This document shows, one piece after another, positions 1 to 6,030 of a stretch of 6,585 nt of DNA (position 1 is the first letter of the stretch; each line of letters opens with the position of its first letter). Made by a program: the position numbers and the translations under genes. The stretch comes from Paracoccaceae bacterium (GTDB lineage Bacteria > Pseudomonadota > Alphaproteobacteria > Rhodobacterales > Rhodobacteraceae): positions 1 to 6,585 of the forward strand of contig JALWQC010000091.1 in the NCBI GenBank assembly GCA_027080755.1. The letters run 5' to 3'. The notes beneath the pieces were generated by a model. The model made no database searches. It was not told where the DNA came from and saw nothing but the letters and a program-made list of their open reading frames with translations.

Positions 1-117
1 GATCTTCTGGCCGACAAAGAGGCCCTGGAACTGGTACGCGCCTATTACAATATCCCCGAACAGCAGCGCCGCCGCCTGTTCGATCTGGCCCGCGTTCTGG
101 GCGAGGCCGCAGCCTAG
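1..117 (+). CDS. C-terminal end of a probable XRE-family HTH regulator (5' end outside window)
   Basis: The first base opens an intact reading frame of 38 codons that ends in TAG at 115-117. The visible tail has a helix containing LELVRAYYNIPE followed by QRRRLFDLARVLGEAA. This 'AL.LVRAY..I....RRRLFDLA..L' pattern resembles the C-terminal helix of the short (about 130 aa) cytoplasmic XRE-type DNA-binding regulators common in alphaproteobacteria. The HTH domain itself would lie upstream and cannot be seen, so the family call is inference from the tail alone. The stop codon lies in the left terminal repeat of the element at 112-383. The original C-terminus may therefore have been changed or shortened slightly by an insertion. 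Confidence 0.55.
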   Translation, partial: DLLADKEALELVRAYYNIPEQQRRRLFDLARVLGEAAA

Positions 118-146
118 GGCGTAGACCCATAAACCCCGCGTCGCCA

Positions 147-244
147 GCGCGATCCTCGCGAAATATCAATGGGTTGGGATGCGCCGTACAGGGTGGCCCC
201 CTTTGCAAGCGGCACAACCCATTGAGATGAAGCGAGGATCGCGC
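147..244. repeat. Internal stem-loop arm 1 of the 112-383 element
   Basis: Bases 147-159 pair perfectly with 232-244 (13 bp). A symmetric 7/7 internal loop follows (160-166 and 225-231), then 167-176 pair with 215-224 (10 bp, perfect). The apical part has a further small hairpin around 190-202 (AGGG/CCCT). This arm directly continues the outer stem: G147 can pair with either C244 or C348, so it stacks at the junction. Confidence 0.75.
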
Positions 245-348
245 CCTTCGGGTTTGGCGGATTTCCGCCCCGAGTGCGTTGCAGGCCCTTGGAATAGCCC
301 CACTATTCCTGCGGCCCTGCGCCTGCCCGGGACAAAAATCTGCCAAAC
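245..348. repeat. UUCG mini-hairpin and stem-loop arm 2 of the 112-383 element
   Basis: At 245-252 the sequence CCTTCGGG forms a minimal hairpin with a UUCG tetraloop, closed by C246-G251. Next, 252-264 pair with 336-348 (13 positions, one G-T wobble at 259/341), and 269-272 pair with 328-331. Bases 281-288 pair with 313-320 apart from a C-C mismatch at 286/315. Finally 291-297 pair perfectly with 303-309 around the five-base loop at 298-302. The mini-hairpin sits exactly between the two long arms at the junction. Confidence 0.7.
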
Positions 349-409
349 TGGCGGCGCGGGGGATATGGGTCTACGCCCTAGGCGCAATTGACGCGACTGC
401 GAAAATATG

Positions 410-446
410 AAATCCCCGTGCGGAACCATCTGCGCGGGGATTTTCT
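410..446 (+). terminator. GC-rich hairpin with T-tract abutting the hisN start (terminator or translation-masking hairpin)
   Basis: Bases 410-421 pair with 432-443: a 12-bp stem with one G-T wobble at 419/434 and a loop of about 10 bases. The 3' arm ends in TTTT at 441-444, as in an intrinsic terminator, and could end transcription of the upstream gene. The hisN ATG lies only three bases after the stem, and the only Shine-Dalgarno-like bases (GGGGA, 436-440) are inside the 3' arm. On the minus strand the hairpin is followed by TTTCATATTTTC, so it could also work in reverse. Whether it acts as a terminator, a translation lid or both cannot be decided from sequence. Confidence 0.6.
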
Positions 447-1235
447 ATGACACCGGATTTGCAAACAGAACTGCGCGCCGTCGCCGATGAACTGGCCGAT
501 GCGGCGCGCCGGATCATCCTGCCCTATTTCCGCACCCCCCTGCAGGCCGACAACAAGGATCCCGCCGCCTTTGACCCCGTCACCGTCGCCGACCGCGAGG
601 CCGAACAGGCCATGCGTGCCATTCTGGCCACCCGCCGCCCCGACGACGCCATTCTGGGCGAGGAATTCGGCACAAAACCCGGCACCAGCGGCCTGACATG
701 GGTGCTGGACCCGATCGACGGCACACGGGCGTTTATCTCGGGGGCGGCCAGCTGGGGCGTGCTGATCGGGGTGGATGACGGCACCGGCCCGCGCCTTGGA
801 ATCATCGACCAACCGTTTCTGGGGGAACGTTTCACCGGTGCTTTCGGGCAGGCAACCCTGACAGACAGAACCGGCACCCGCCCGATCCGCACCCGCAGCA
901 CCGATCTGAAATCCGCGACGCTGTTTTCCACCTTCCCCGAGGTCGGCACACAGGCCGAGCGCGCCGCTTTCAAGGCCGTCGCCAGCCGCGTCCGCCTGAC
1001 CCGTTTCGGGCTGGATTGCTATGCCTATGCCCTGCTGGCAATGGGTCAGATCGATCTGGTAATAGAGGCCGGCCTCAACCCCTATGACGTGCAAGGCCCG
1101 ATTGCCGTGGTGCAGAACGCCGGCGGGGTCGTCACCGACTGGCAGGGCGGAGCGGCCCATAACGGCGGGCGCATTCTGGCCGCCGGAAGCCCCGCGCTGC
1201 ACGAACAGGCGCTGGAAATTCTGCGCGCCTACTGA
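447..1235 (+). CDS. hisN: Histidinol-phosphatase, inositol monophosphatase-like family
   Basis: This 262-aa cytoplasmic protein belongs to the Mg-dependent, Li-sensitive inositol monophosphatase-fold superfamily. Visible motifs are the N-terminal D-P-V-T-V-A-D-R-E-A-E segment (about 43-53), the metal-ligand GEEFG (71-75), the signature WVLDPIDGTRAFISG (85-99) and the C-terminal NPYDVQGP (211-218) carrying the last metal-binding Asp214. The 'GTRAFISG' form, in place of the 'GTTNFxHG' of true inositol monophosphatases, and 'GLDCYAY' (188-194) favour the HisN subgroup, which removes phosphate from histidinol-phosphate in histidine biosynthesis. Length is normal for the family. The ATG at 447 starts shortly before the conserved helix LADAARRIILPYFR, and no other ATG fits. 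Its SD-like GGGGA lies in the hairpin at 410-443. It converges on tesA with a 7-bp overlap. A general IMPase/SuhB or CysQ role is less likely. Confidence 0.85.
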   Translation: MTPDLQTELRAVADELADAARRIILPYFRTPLQADNKDPAAFDPVTVADREAEQAMRAILATRRPDDAILGEEFGTKPGTSGLTWVLDPIDGTRAFISGAASWGVLIGVDDGTGPRLGIIDQPFLGERFTGAFGQATLTDRTGTRPIRTRSTDLKSATLFSTFPEVGTQAERAAFKAVASRVRLTRFGLDCYAYALLAMGQIDLVIEAGLNPYDVQGPIAVVQNAGGVVTDWQGGAAHNGGRILAAGSPALHEQALEILRAY

Positions 1236-1882
1236 ACCAGCGCCAGAACCTTCGGCCCGATATCCGCCACGATCCGCGCCACGCCTTCCGCGTTGGGATG
1301 GGTCGCATCCGCCTGCATCAGGGACGCCTCCGGCATCCCGTCCGGCGCAATGGCCTGCAAAAACGACGGGTAGAGCGCCACGCCGTATTTTTCCGCCAAA
1401 GCCGGATAAAGCGCATCGAAAGCCGCCTTGTAATCCGCCCCGTAGTTCGCAGGCGCCGGCAGCCCCACCAGCAGCACGGGCAAATCGCGCGCCTGTATCC
1501 GCGCCAGAATGCCATCCAGATTGGCCTGCGTCTGCCCGGGGGCCAGCCCGCGCAACAGGTCGTTTCCGCCCAGCTCCAGAATCACCGCATCCACATCCGC
1601 CCCCAGCGCCCAGTCGATCCGCGCCAGCCCGCCGGCCGTGGTATCGCCGCTGACGCCGGCATTGATCACCACCGCCCCGGGCAAACCGTGCCCGCGCAGC
1701 CAGGCCTGCAACTGCGGCACAAAGCCTGCGTCCTGTTCCAACCCGAAACCGTGGGTCAAACTGTCCCCGAATGCCAGAATTGTGACTTTATCCGCCCCGC
1801 GCGCTGGCATTATGGTGAGTGAGAGCATACTTATAGCCAGTGCAAACACGCCGACAACTCTGCTAAAGGTAAAACTGCCCAT
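1229..1882 (-). CDS. tesA: Secreted SGNH-family esterase / lysophospholipase / thioesterase I (TesA)
   Basis: This 217-aa GDSL/SGNH hydrolase has all four blocks. Block I is FGDSLTHG with nucleophile Ser41, block II is NAGVSGDTTAGG with oxyanion Gly79, block III is LGGND with Asn107, and block V is DATHPN with Asp192 and His195 completing the triad. Residues 1-30 form a Sec-type signal peptide: Arg8, a hydrophobic core at about 9-24 and a likely cleavage after the Ala-Arg-Gly-Ala stretch near 30. The mature enzyme should be periplasmic. Known TesA enzymes hydrolyse acyl-CoA, lysophospholipids and aryl esters. The start at 1882 is supported by a good upstream SD on the minus strand. It is divergent to ybbA, the order also found in E. 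coli, and its 3' end overlaps the hisN 3' end by 7 bp with no terminator between them. Confidence 0.92.
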   Translation of the reverse strand: MGSFTFSRVVGVFALAISMLSLTIMPARGADKVTILAFGDSLTHGFGLEQDAGFVPQLQAWLRGHGLPGAVVINAGVSGDTTAGGLARIDWALGADVDAVILELGGNDLLRGLAPGQTQANLDGILARIQARDLPVLLVGLPAPANYGADYKAAFDALYPALAEKYGVALYPSFLQAIAPDGMPEASLMQADATHPNAEGVARIVADIGPKVLALVQ

Positions 1883-2549
1883 GACATCCCCTGTAATTCA
1901 CCTGTCCGATGCCCGCCTGACCCTTTCGGGCAATGCCGGCAGCGTCGATATTCTGCGCGGAATTTCCCTGAACGTCCAGAGCGGCGAAACCCTGGGGCTG
2001 ATCGGGCCGAGCGGCTCGGGGAAATCCTCTTTGCTGATGGTGATGGGGGGGCTGGAAAAGGCCACCGGCGGCGAGGTCTCGGTGCTGGGCCACAATCTGA
2101 CCACCCTGTCCGAGGATGCCCTGGCCCGCCTGCGCCGTGACCACATGGGCGTGGTTTTCCAGTCCTTCCACCTGATCCCGACCATGACGGCGCTGGAAAA
2201 TGTCGCCACCCCGCTGGAGCTGGCCAATGATCCGCAGGCCTTTGAAAAAGCGGCGGCGGAACTGGAAAGCGTCGGGCTGGGGGCGCGCATGGATCACTAT
2301 CCGGCGCAAATGTCGGGGGGGGAACAACAACGGGTTGCCCTTGCCCGCGCCGCCGCCCCGCGCCCCGAGATCCTGCTGGCGGACGAGCCGACGGGAAATC
2401 TGGATGGCACCAACGGCGCGGCGATCATGGATCTGCTGTTCGGGCTGCGGGACCGTTTCGGCTCCACGCTCGTGCTGGTAACCCATGACGCCACGCTGGC
2501 GGCACGCTGTGACCGGACCCTGCGGCTGGTGGACGGGAAAATCGCATGA
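1881..2549 (+). CDS. ybbA: YbbA-like ABC transporter ATP-binding subunit (MacB/LolD type)
   Basis: This 222-aa cytoplasmic ATPase has complete motifs: Walker A GPSGSGKSS (42-50), Q-loop Gln94 in VVFQSFHLIP, ABC signature MSGGEQQ (144-150), Walker B ILLADEPTGNLD (164-175) with catalytic Glu169, and H-loop His202. The HLIP...T..ENV and 'DEPTGNLD' wording is typical of the LolD/MacB/FtsE class, which power mechanotransmission rather than classic transport. The frame is open far upstream of 1881, but family N-termini start just before the first beta-strand (VIHLSDARLTL), so ATG 1881 is the best start. It couples to ybbP by an ATGA overlap (2546-2549) and is divergent from tesA, the known ybbA context. 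An eight-G run (2315-2322) encodes part of the signature motif. Confidence 0.9.
   Translation: MTSPVIHLSDARLTLSGNAGSVDILRGISLNVQSGETLGLIGPSGSGKSSLLMVMGGLEKATGGEVSVLGHNLTTLSEDALARLRRDHMGVVFQSFHLIPTMTALENVATPLELANDPQAFEKAAAELESVGLGARMDHYPAQMSGGEQQRVALARAAAPRPEILLADEPTGNLDGTNGAAIMDLLFGLRDRFGSTLVLVTHDATLAARCDRTLRLVDGKIA
1887..1892 (-). promoter_or_regulatory. Ribosome binding site of tesA, inside ybbA codons 3-4
   Basis: Read on the minus strand, AGGGGA precedes the ATG at 1882-1880 with four bases between. This fixes the tesA start. The site lies inside the first codons of ybbA, because the two ATG codons share the palindrome CATG at 1880-1883. By contrast the ybbA start has only a weak AAAGG (1865-1869) about 11 bases upstream, inside tesA. 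Confidence 0.65.
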
Positions 2550-5056
2550 GCGCCGCCCTGACCATCGCCCTGCGTGAACTGCGCGGCGGCCTGAAAGGGT
2601 TCCGCATTTTCCTGCTGTGTCTGGCGCTCGGCGTCGGGGGGATTGCCGCCATCGGATCCCTGCGGGCGGCGATTGAAACCGGCCTGCGCCAGGATGCCAC
2701 CACCCTGCTGGGGGGCGACGCGGATCTGTTGTTTTCCTACCGTTTTGCCGATGCGCAGGAACAGAAATGGATCGACGAGCACGCGCTGGCCAGTTCCACC
2801 ATCATCGACATGCGCTCCATGGTGCAGCTGGGCGACAAACGCACGCTGGTGCAGTTGAAGGGGGTCGATGCGGCCTATCCGCTATACGGGGCGGTTGCGC
2901 TGTCGGTTGATACCCCCCTGCCCGATCTGCTGGCGCCTAGGGACGGGCTGGCGGGGATGGTCGCGGCGCAGGACCTGCTGGACCGTCTGGGCCTGAAACC
3001 GGGCGACATCCTGAAAATCGGCCCGCGGGATTACCAGCTGCGCGCCGTTCTGCTGGCAGAGCCGGAAAGCACCGGCTTTGCCTTTGGCCCGCGGGTGATT
3101 GTGCCGCTCGATGCACTGAAAGACAGCGGGATGCTGTCCACCGGCACGCTGTTCAAGACCCACTACCGCCTGAAATTCCCGCCCGGCGCCGATCTGGGGG
3201 CGCTGCAGGCCTCGGCCGAGGCCGCCATGGGCGATAACGGTATGAGCTGGTCGGACGCGCGCAACGGCACTCCGGGCATTGCAAAATTCGTGGACCGCAT
3301 GGGCGCCTTTCTGGTTATTGTCGGACTGGCCGGTCTGGCGGTGGGGGGAATCGGGGTTTCCGCCGCCGTGCGCAGCTATCTGGAATCCAAAAAACCCGTC
3401 ATCGCCACCCTCAAAACCCTGGGCGCCAGCAGCCGGATGATTTTCGGCATCTACCTGTTGCAGATCGGGCTTCTGGCCCTGCTGGGCATCGGGATCGGGC
3501 TGGTGCTGGGCGGCGGCGCGCCGCTGGTTCTGGGGCCGATGTTTGCCGACCGCCTGCCGGTGCCGGTGGTCTTCGCCCTCTACCCCGCGCCCCTGCTGGA
3601 GGCCGCGCTCTACGGTATTCTGACCGCGCTGATCTTCAGCATCTGGCCGCTGGCGCGCGCCGTCACCATCCGCGCCGCCGGCCTGTTTCGCGATGATGCC
3701 GACACCACGCGCCACCGTCCCCGCTGGTATTTCATCGTGCTGGAGGGCGCGCTGGTCGCCAGCCTGATCACCAGCGCGGCGCTGTTTTCGGGCATTCCGA
3801 AACTGGCGCTCTGGTCGGCCTTCGGGGTTGCTCTGGCGCTGGGGGCGCTCTATCTGGCGGCGCTTGCCACCAAGGCCCTCGCCCGCCGGCTGGCGCGATC
3901 CCGCCTGACGCGCGGCCATCCGGTGCTGCGCCTGTCACTGGGCGCGATTTCCGCCCCGGGGGGCGAGGCCGGCGCCGTCATCCTGTCGCTGGGGCTGGGC
4001 CTGTCGGTGCTGGCCACGGTCGGGCAGATCGACACCAACATGCGCGCCGCGATCGATGCGGACATCCCCGCCGTCGCCCCCGCCTATCTGTTCATCGACA
4101 TCCAGCCCGCCCAGCTGCAGCCGTTTCTGGACATCACCAAAGCCACCGACGGGGTGGCCCGCACCAGCACCGCCCCGATGATGCGCGCGGTGGTCAAGGC
4201 GGTGAACGGCGTGCCGGCCAAACAGGCCTTTGGCGATCACTGGGTGGCACGGGGCGACCACGCCCTGAGCTTCTCGCCCACCCTCCCCGAGGCCACAACC
4301 CTGACCGAAGGCCAATGGTGGCCCGCCGGTTACAGCGGTGCCCCGCAGGTCAGCTTTTCGGCCAAAACCGGTGCCGAACTGGGGCTGAAGCTGGGCGACA
4401 CGCTGTCCCTGAACATCCTTGGCCGCGATATGGACGCCACGATCACCAGCTTTCGCAGCGTGCATTTCCCCGACATGCAGGGCAATTTCCTGATGGTGAT
4501 GAACCCCGCCGCCCTGGCCGGCGCCCCCCACAGCACCGTCGCCACGGTTTACGCCACCAAAGCCGCCGAAACGCCGCTGGTCAACGCTGTTGGCAAGGCG
4601 CTGCCCAATGTCACCGCCATCCGCGTGCGCAATGTGATCGCACAGATCGGAGACATGCTGAAAGGGATTTCCGAGGCCACCCGCTGGGGCGCCGCCGCCA
4701 GTCTACTGACCGGCTTTGTCGTGCTGATCGGGGCTGCCGCCGCCGGGGAACGCAACCGCACCTACGAGGCCGCGCTGCTGAAAACCCTCGGGGCCGGCCG
4801 CGCGCGTATTCTGGCCAGCTTTGCCCTGCGGGCCGCCATTCTGGGCGCCGCGGCCGGCATCGTGGCCATTGCGGCCGGCGGGCTGGCGGGCTGGGCCGTG
4901 ATGCATTTTGTTATGGACAGCGACTTTACCTTCGCCCTGACCTCGGCGCTGCTGATCGTCAGCGGCGGGGCTTTGGCCAGCCTTCTGGCCGGTCTGGCCT
5001 TTGCCTGGCGCCCGCTGGCGGCACGGCCGGCACAGGTGCTGCGCGCGCGGGAATAA
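2546..5056 (+). CDS. ybbP: YbbP-like FtsX/MacB-family permease, 10 predicted TM segments
   Basis: This 836-aa inner-membrane protein is close to the usual length for YbbP. Predicted topology is TM1 about 18-42, a periplasmic domain about 45-248, TM2 252-275, TM3 298-325, TM4 340-372, TM5-6 395-442, TM7 472-494, a second periplasmic domain about 497-710, TM8 714-733, TM9 755-788 and TM10 795-820. It has two FtsX halves. Each carries the same cytoplasmic coupling segment after its second-type TM: E-x-K-K-P-V-I-A-T-LKTLGA (280-294) and E-R-N-R-T-Y-E-A-A-L-LKTLGA (735-750), where the ATPase is expected to dock. It overlaps ybbA by 4 bp, so the pair should be translated together. With YbbA it would form an ABC machine of the MacB mechanotransmission class. 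With periplasmic TesA next door, a role in moving or presenting hydrophobic molecules to the esterase is a reasonable inference; the substrate is unknown. Confidence 0.88.
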   Translation: MSAALTIALRELRGGLKGFRIFLLCLALGVGGIAAIGSLRAAIETGLRQDATTLLGGDADLLFSYRFADAQEQKWIDEHALASSTIIDMRSMVQLGDKRTLVQLKGVDAAYPLYGAVALSVDTPLPDLLAPRDGLAGMVAAQDLLDRLGLKPGDILKIGPRDYQLRAVLLAEPESTGFAFGPRVIVPLDALKDSGMLSTGTLFKTHYRLKFPPGADLGALQASAEAAMGDNGMSWSDARNGTPGIAKFVDRMGAFLVIVGLAGLAVGGIGVSAAVRSYLESKKPVIATLKTLGASSRMIFGIYLLQIGLLALLGIGIGLVLGGGAPLVLGPMFADRLPVPVVFALYPAPLLEAALYGILTALIFSIWPLARAVTIRAAGLFRDDADTTRHRPRWYFIVLEGALVASLITSAALFSGIPKLALWSAFGVALALGALYLAALATKALARRLARSRLTRGHPVLRLSLGAISAPGGEAGAVILSLGLGLSVLATVGQIDTNMRAAIDADIPAVAPAYLFIDIQPAQLQPFLDITKATDGVARTSTAPMMRAVVKAVNGVPAKQAFGDHWVARGDHALSFSPTLPEATTLTEGQWWPAGYSGAPQVSFSAKTGAELGLKLGDTLSLNILGRDMDATITSFRSVHFPDMQGNFLMVMNPAALAGAPHSTVATVYATKAAETPLVNAVGKALPNVTAIRVRNVIAQIGDMLKGISEATRWGAAASLLTGFVVLIGAAAAGERNRTYEAALLKTLGAGRARILASFALRAAILGAAAGIVAIAAGGLAGWAVMHFVMDSDFTFALTSALLIVSGGALASLLAGLAFAWRPLAARPAQVLRARE

Positions 5057-5070
5057 TCCTTTCGCAAAGG

Positions 5071-5118
5071 TTGAAAACCCCGCGTTTTGTGCCAATATGT
5101 AGCGGGTATCGTTATAAA
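5071..5118 (+). promoter_or_regulatory. Candidate promoter region of the BI-1 family gene
   Basis: The 93-bp gap after ybbP is AT-richer than its surroundings. TTGAAA at 5071-5076 could be a -35 box, with CAATAT (5093-5098, spacer 16) as a poor -10. The CCAATAT spelling also recalls heat-shock sigma-32 promoters. A second option is TATAAA at 5113-5118 as a -10 with a distant TTGTGC (5087-5092, spacer 20). The latter -10 sits in the inverted repeat CGTT-ATAA-AACG (5110-5121), which could be an operator. No strong terminator separates ybbP from this region. The weak hairpins at 5058-5070 and 5074-5088 lack a following T-tract. Only one promoter, or none of these, need be real. Confidence 0.3.
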
Positions 5119-5136
5119 ACGAACGCAATACTAATC

Positions 5137-5144
5137 AAGGAGGG
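5137..5144 (+). promoter_or_regulatory. Strong Shine-Dalgarno AAGGAGGG of the BI-1 family gene
   Basis: AAGGAGGG is nearly fully complementary to the 16S rRNA 3' end and lies five bases before ATG 5150. It fixes that start over the later in-frame Met27 and suggests efficient translation. It is the best ribosome binding site in the window. Confidence 0.8.
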
Positions 5145-5149
5145 TCATA

Positions 5150-5917
5150 ATGACCGAATTTAACACTGTCCGCCGCGCCGGTGCCGGAGTCCGCAGCGCG
5201 GAAATCGACGCAGGCCTGCGGGCACATATGAACAAGGTCTATGGCCTGATGTCGGTTGGCCTTGTTGTCACCGGTATCGTTTCCTATTTCGTCGGCATGG
5301 ACCTGTCCGCCGCCGTCCACGGCGAGCCGACGCGCTTCCTTTCCTATGGCGTGATCAATGCCATGTTCACATCCCCGCTGATGTATCTGGTCATGTTCGC
5401 CCCGCTGATCATGGTCTTTATGTTCGGCGCGGCCGTCAACCGCCTGTCACAGGCCGGCGCGCAGATGTTCTTCTACGTCTTTTCGGCGCTGATGGGGCTG
5501 TCGCTCAGTTCGATCTTTGTGGTCTATACCGGATTTTCAATCGCGCAGATCTTCTTTATCACCGCGATCGCGTTTTCCAGCCTGTCGCTCTGGGGGTATA
5601 CCACGAAAAAGGACCTGACCGGTTGGGGCAGCTTCCTGATCATGGGTGTTGTCGGCATTCTGGTCGCCTCGATCGTCAACATCTGGCTGGCCAGCCCGGC
5701 CATCATGTTCGCGGTTTCCGCGCTTGGCGTGCTGCTGTTCGCAGGGCTGACCGCCTATGACACGCAGAAGATCAAAAGCATGTACCTGCAGGTCCGCTCC
5801 CATCCCGATGGCGAGGCAATCGCCGGCAAAATGGCCATTCATGGCGCGCTTAGCCTGTATCTGGACTTCATCAACCTGTTCCTGATGCTGCTGCGCCTGT
5901 TCGGCAACCGCAACTAA
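5150..5917 (+). CDS. Bax inhibitor-1 (BI-1)/YccA family inner-membrane protein
   Basis: This 255-aa protein has about seven hydrophobic segments (about 31-50, 74-96, 104-126, 130-149, 159-180, 184-203 and 233-250) after a polar N-terminal tail of about 28 residues. Family hallmarks are SLSLWGYTTKKDLTGWGSFL (144-163), GLTAYDTQKIK (199-209) with Asp204, and LSLYLDFINLFLMLLRLFG (234-252) with Asp239. These two Asp residues correspond to the di-aspartyl pH sensor described in the bacterial homologue YetJ. Known relatives act as pH-gated calcium leak channels, or, as YccA in E. coli, modulate the FtsH protease. Which applies here cannot be told. It has its own leader and strong SD, and a good terminator at 6056-6083, so it is probably a single-gene unit. 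Its stop codon TAA is the left edge of an inverted-repeat element. Confidence 0.92.
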   Translation: MTEFNTVRRAGAGVRSAEIDAGLRAHMNKVYGLMSVGLVVTGIVSYFVGMDLSAAVHGEPTRFLSYGVINAMFTSPLMYLVMFAPLIMVFMFGAAVNRLSQAGAQMFFYVFSALMGLSLSSIFVVYTGFSIAQIFFITAIAFSSLSLWGYTTKKDLTGWGSFLIMGVVGILVASIVNIWLASPAIMFAVSALGVLLFAGLTAYDTQKIKSMYLQVRSHPDGEAIAGKMAIHGALSLYLDFINLFLMLLRLFGNRN

Positions 5918-6030
5918 GGCGTTTCGACTTTTCATCGGGACACGCATCATGGCCTGCCAGTAAGGCAGCGATTGCGAAGAAATGGCGTTCGCTGGCAGGG
6001 CATGATTCAAAAGTAAGTCGAAACGCCATA
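5915..6030. mobile_element. Second small inverted-repeat element (MITE-like, about 112 bp)
   Basis: Terminal repeats are perfect over 13 bp: GGCGTTTCGACTT at 5918-5930 and its complement at 6015-6027. After unpaired stretches of unequal length, 5946-5960 pair with 5992-6006 (14 of 15), and the apical loop has a third short stem (5974-5978/5988-5992). TA flanks both sides (5915-5916 and 6029-6030), consistent with a TA target duplication. No open frame of note lies inside, and the terminal repeats differ from those of the 112-383 element, so it is a different family. It separates the BI-1 gene from its terminator and would be transcribed as a long 3'-UTR hairpin. A native 3'-UTR structure that never moved is the alternative. 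Confidence 0.6.

Larger units (their letters stand above)
112..383. mobile_element. MITE-like inverted-repeat element or structured RNA, about 270 bp
   Basis: Bases 112-131 are a perfect 20-bp inverted complement of 364-383. The stem continues with 131-147 against 348-364, broken only by two mismatches (132/363 and 133/362) and one G-T wobble (141/354). Two further long inverted repeats (147-176/215-244 and 252-264/336-348) fill almost all of the interior, so the whole block folds as a branched structure with very little unpaired sequence. Both ends carry CTAG (114-117 and 378-381). This fits a TA or YTAR target duplication of the kind made by IS5- or IS630-type transposases. No transposase gene is present, so it would have to be mobilised in trans. 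I infer a MITE from the terminal repeats and TA/CTAG flanks. A conserved structured RNA remains possible. The short reading frames inside it have no protein-like features. Confidence 0.7.

Noticed and set aside
112..383. The structured block as the alphaproteobacterial suhB/mmgR small RNA, named for its position near a suhB-like gene
   Set aside because: That RNA is short (below about 100 nt) with a simple hairpin-terminator end. This block is 270 bp with perfect terminal inverted repeats and TA/CTAG flanks.
388..411. TTGACG (388-393) with TATGAA (406-411) as a hisN promoter
   Set aside because: The spacer is only 12 bases, too short for sigma-70, and no -10-like hexamer occurs at 16-18 bases because the hairpin stem lies there.
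166..429. 87-codon reverse reading frame within the inverted-repeat element
   Set aside because: It is rich in Arg/Pro/Gly, has no domain or SD support, and lies almost fully within the palindromic arms, so its sequence is explained by the repeat.
378..1202. 274-codon reverse reading frame opposite hisN, with similar long frames opposite ybbP (2882-3919, 3935-4531)
   Set aside because: These are antisense shadows of GC-rich genes: low-complexity Gly/Gln/Arg-rich translations with no motifs, opposite clearly recognised proteins.
1210..1260. A bidirectional terminator between hisN and tesA
   Set aside because: The genes overlap by 7 bp and I found no stem-loop with a T-tract on either strand there.
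1509..1880. Upstream extension of the ybbA reading frame to 1509
   Set aside because: The extension lies opposite tesA codons, is Pro/Arg/Ser-rich, and precedes the conserved N-terminal strand of the ATPase family; ATG 1881 gives a family-length protein.
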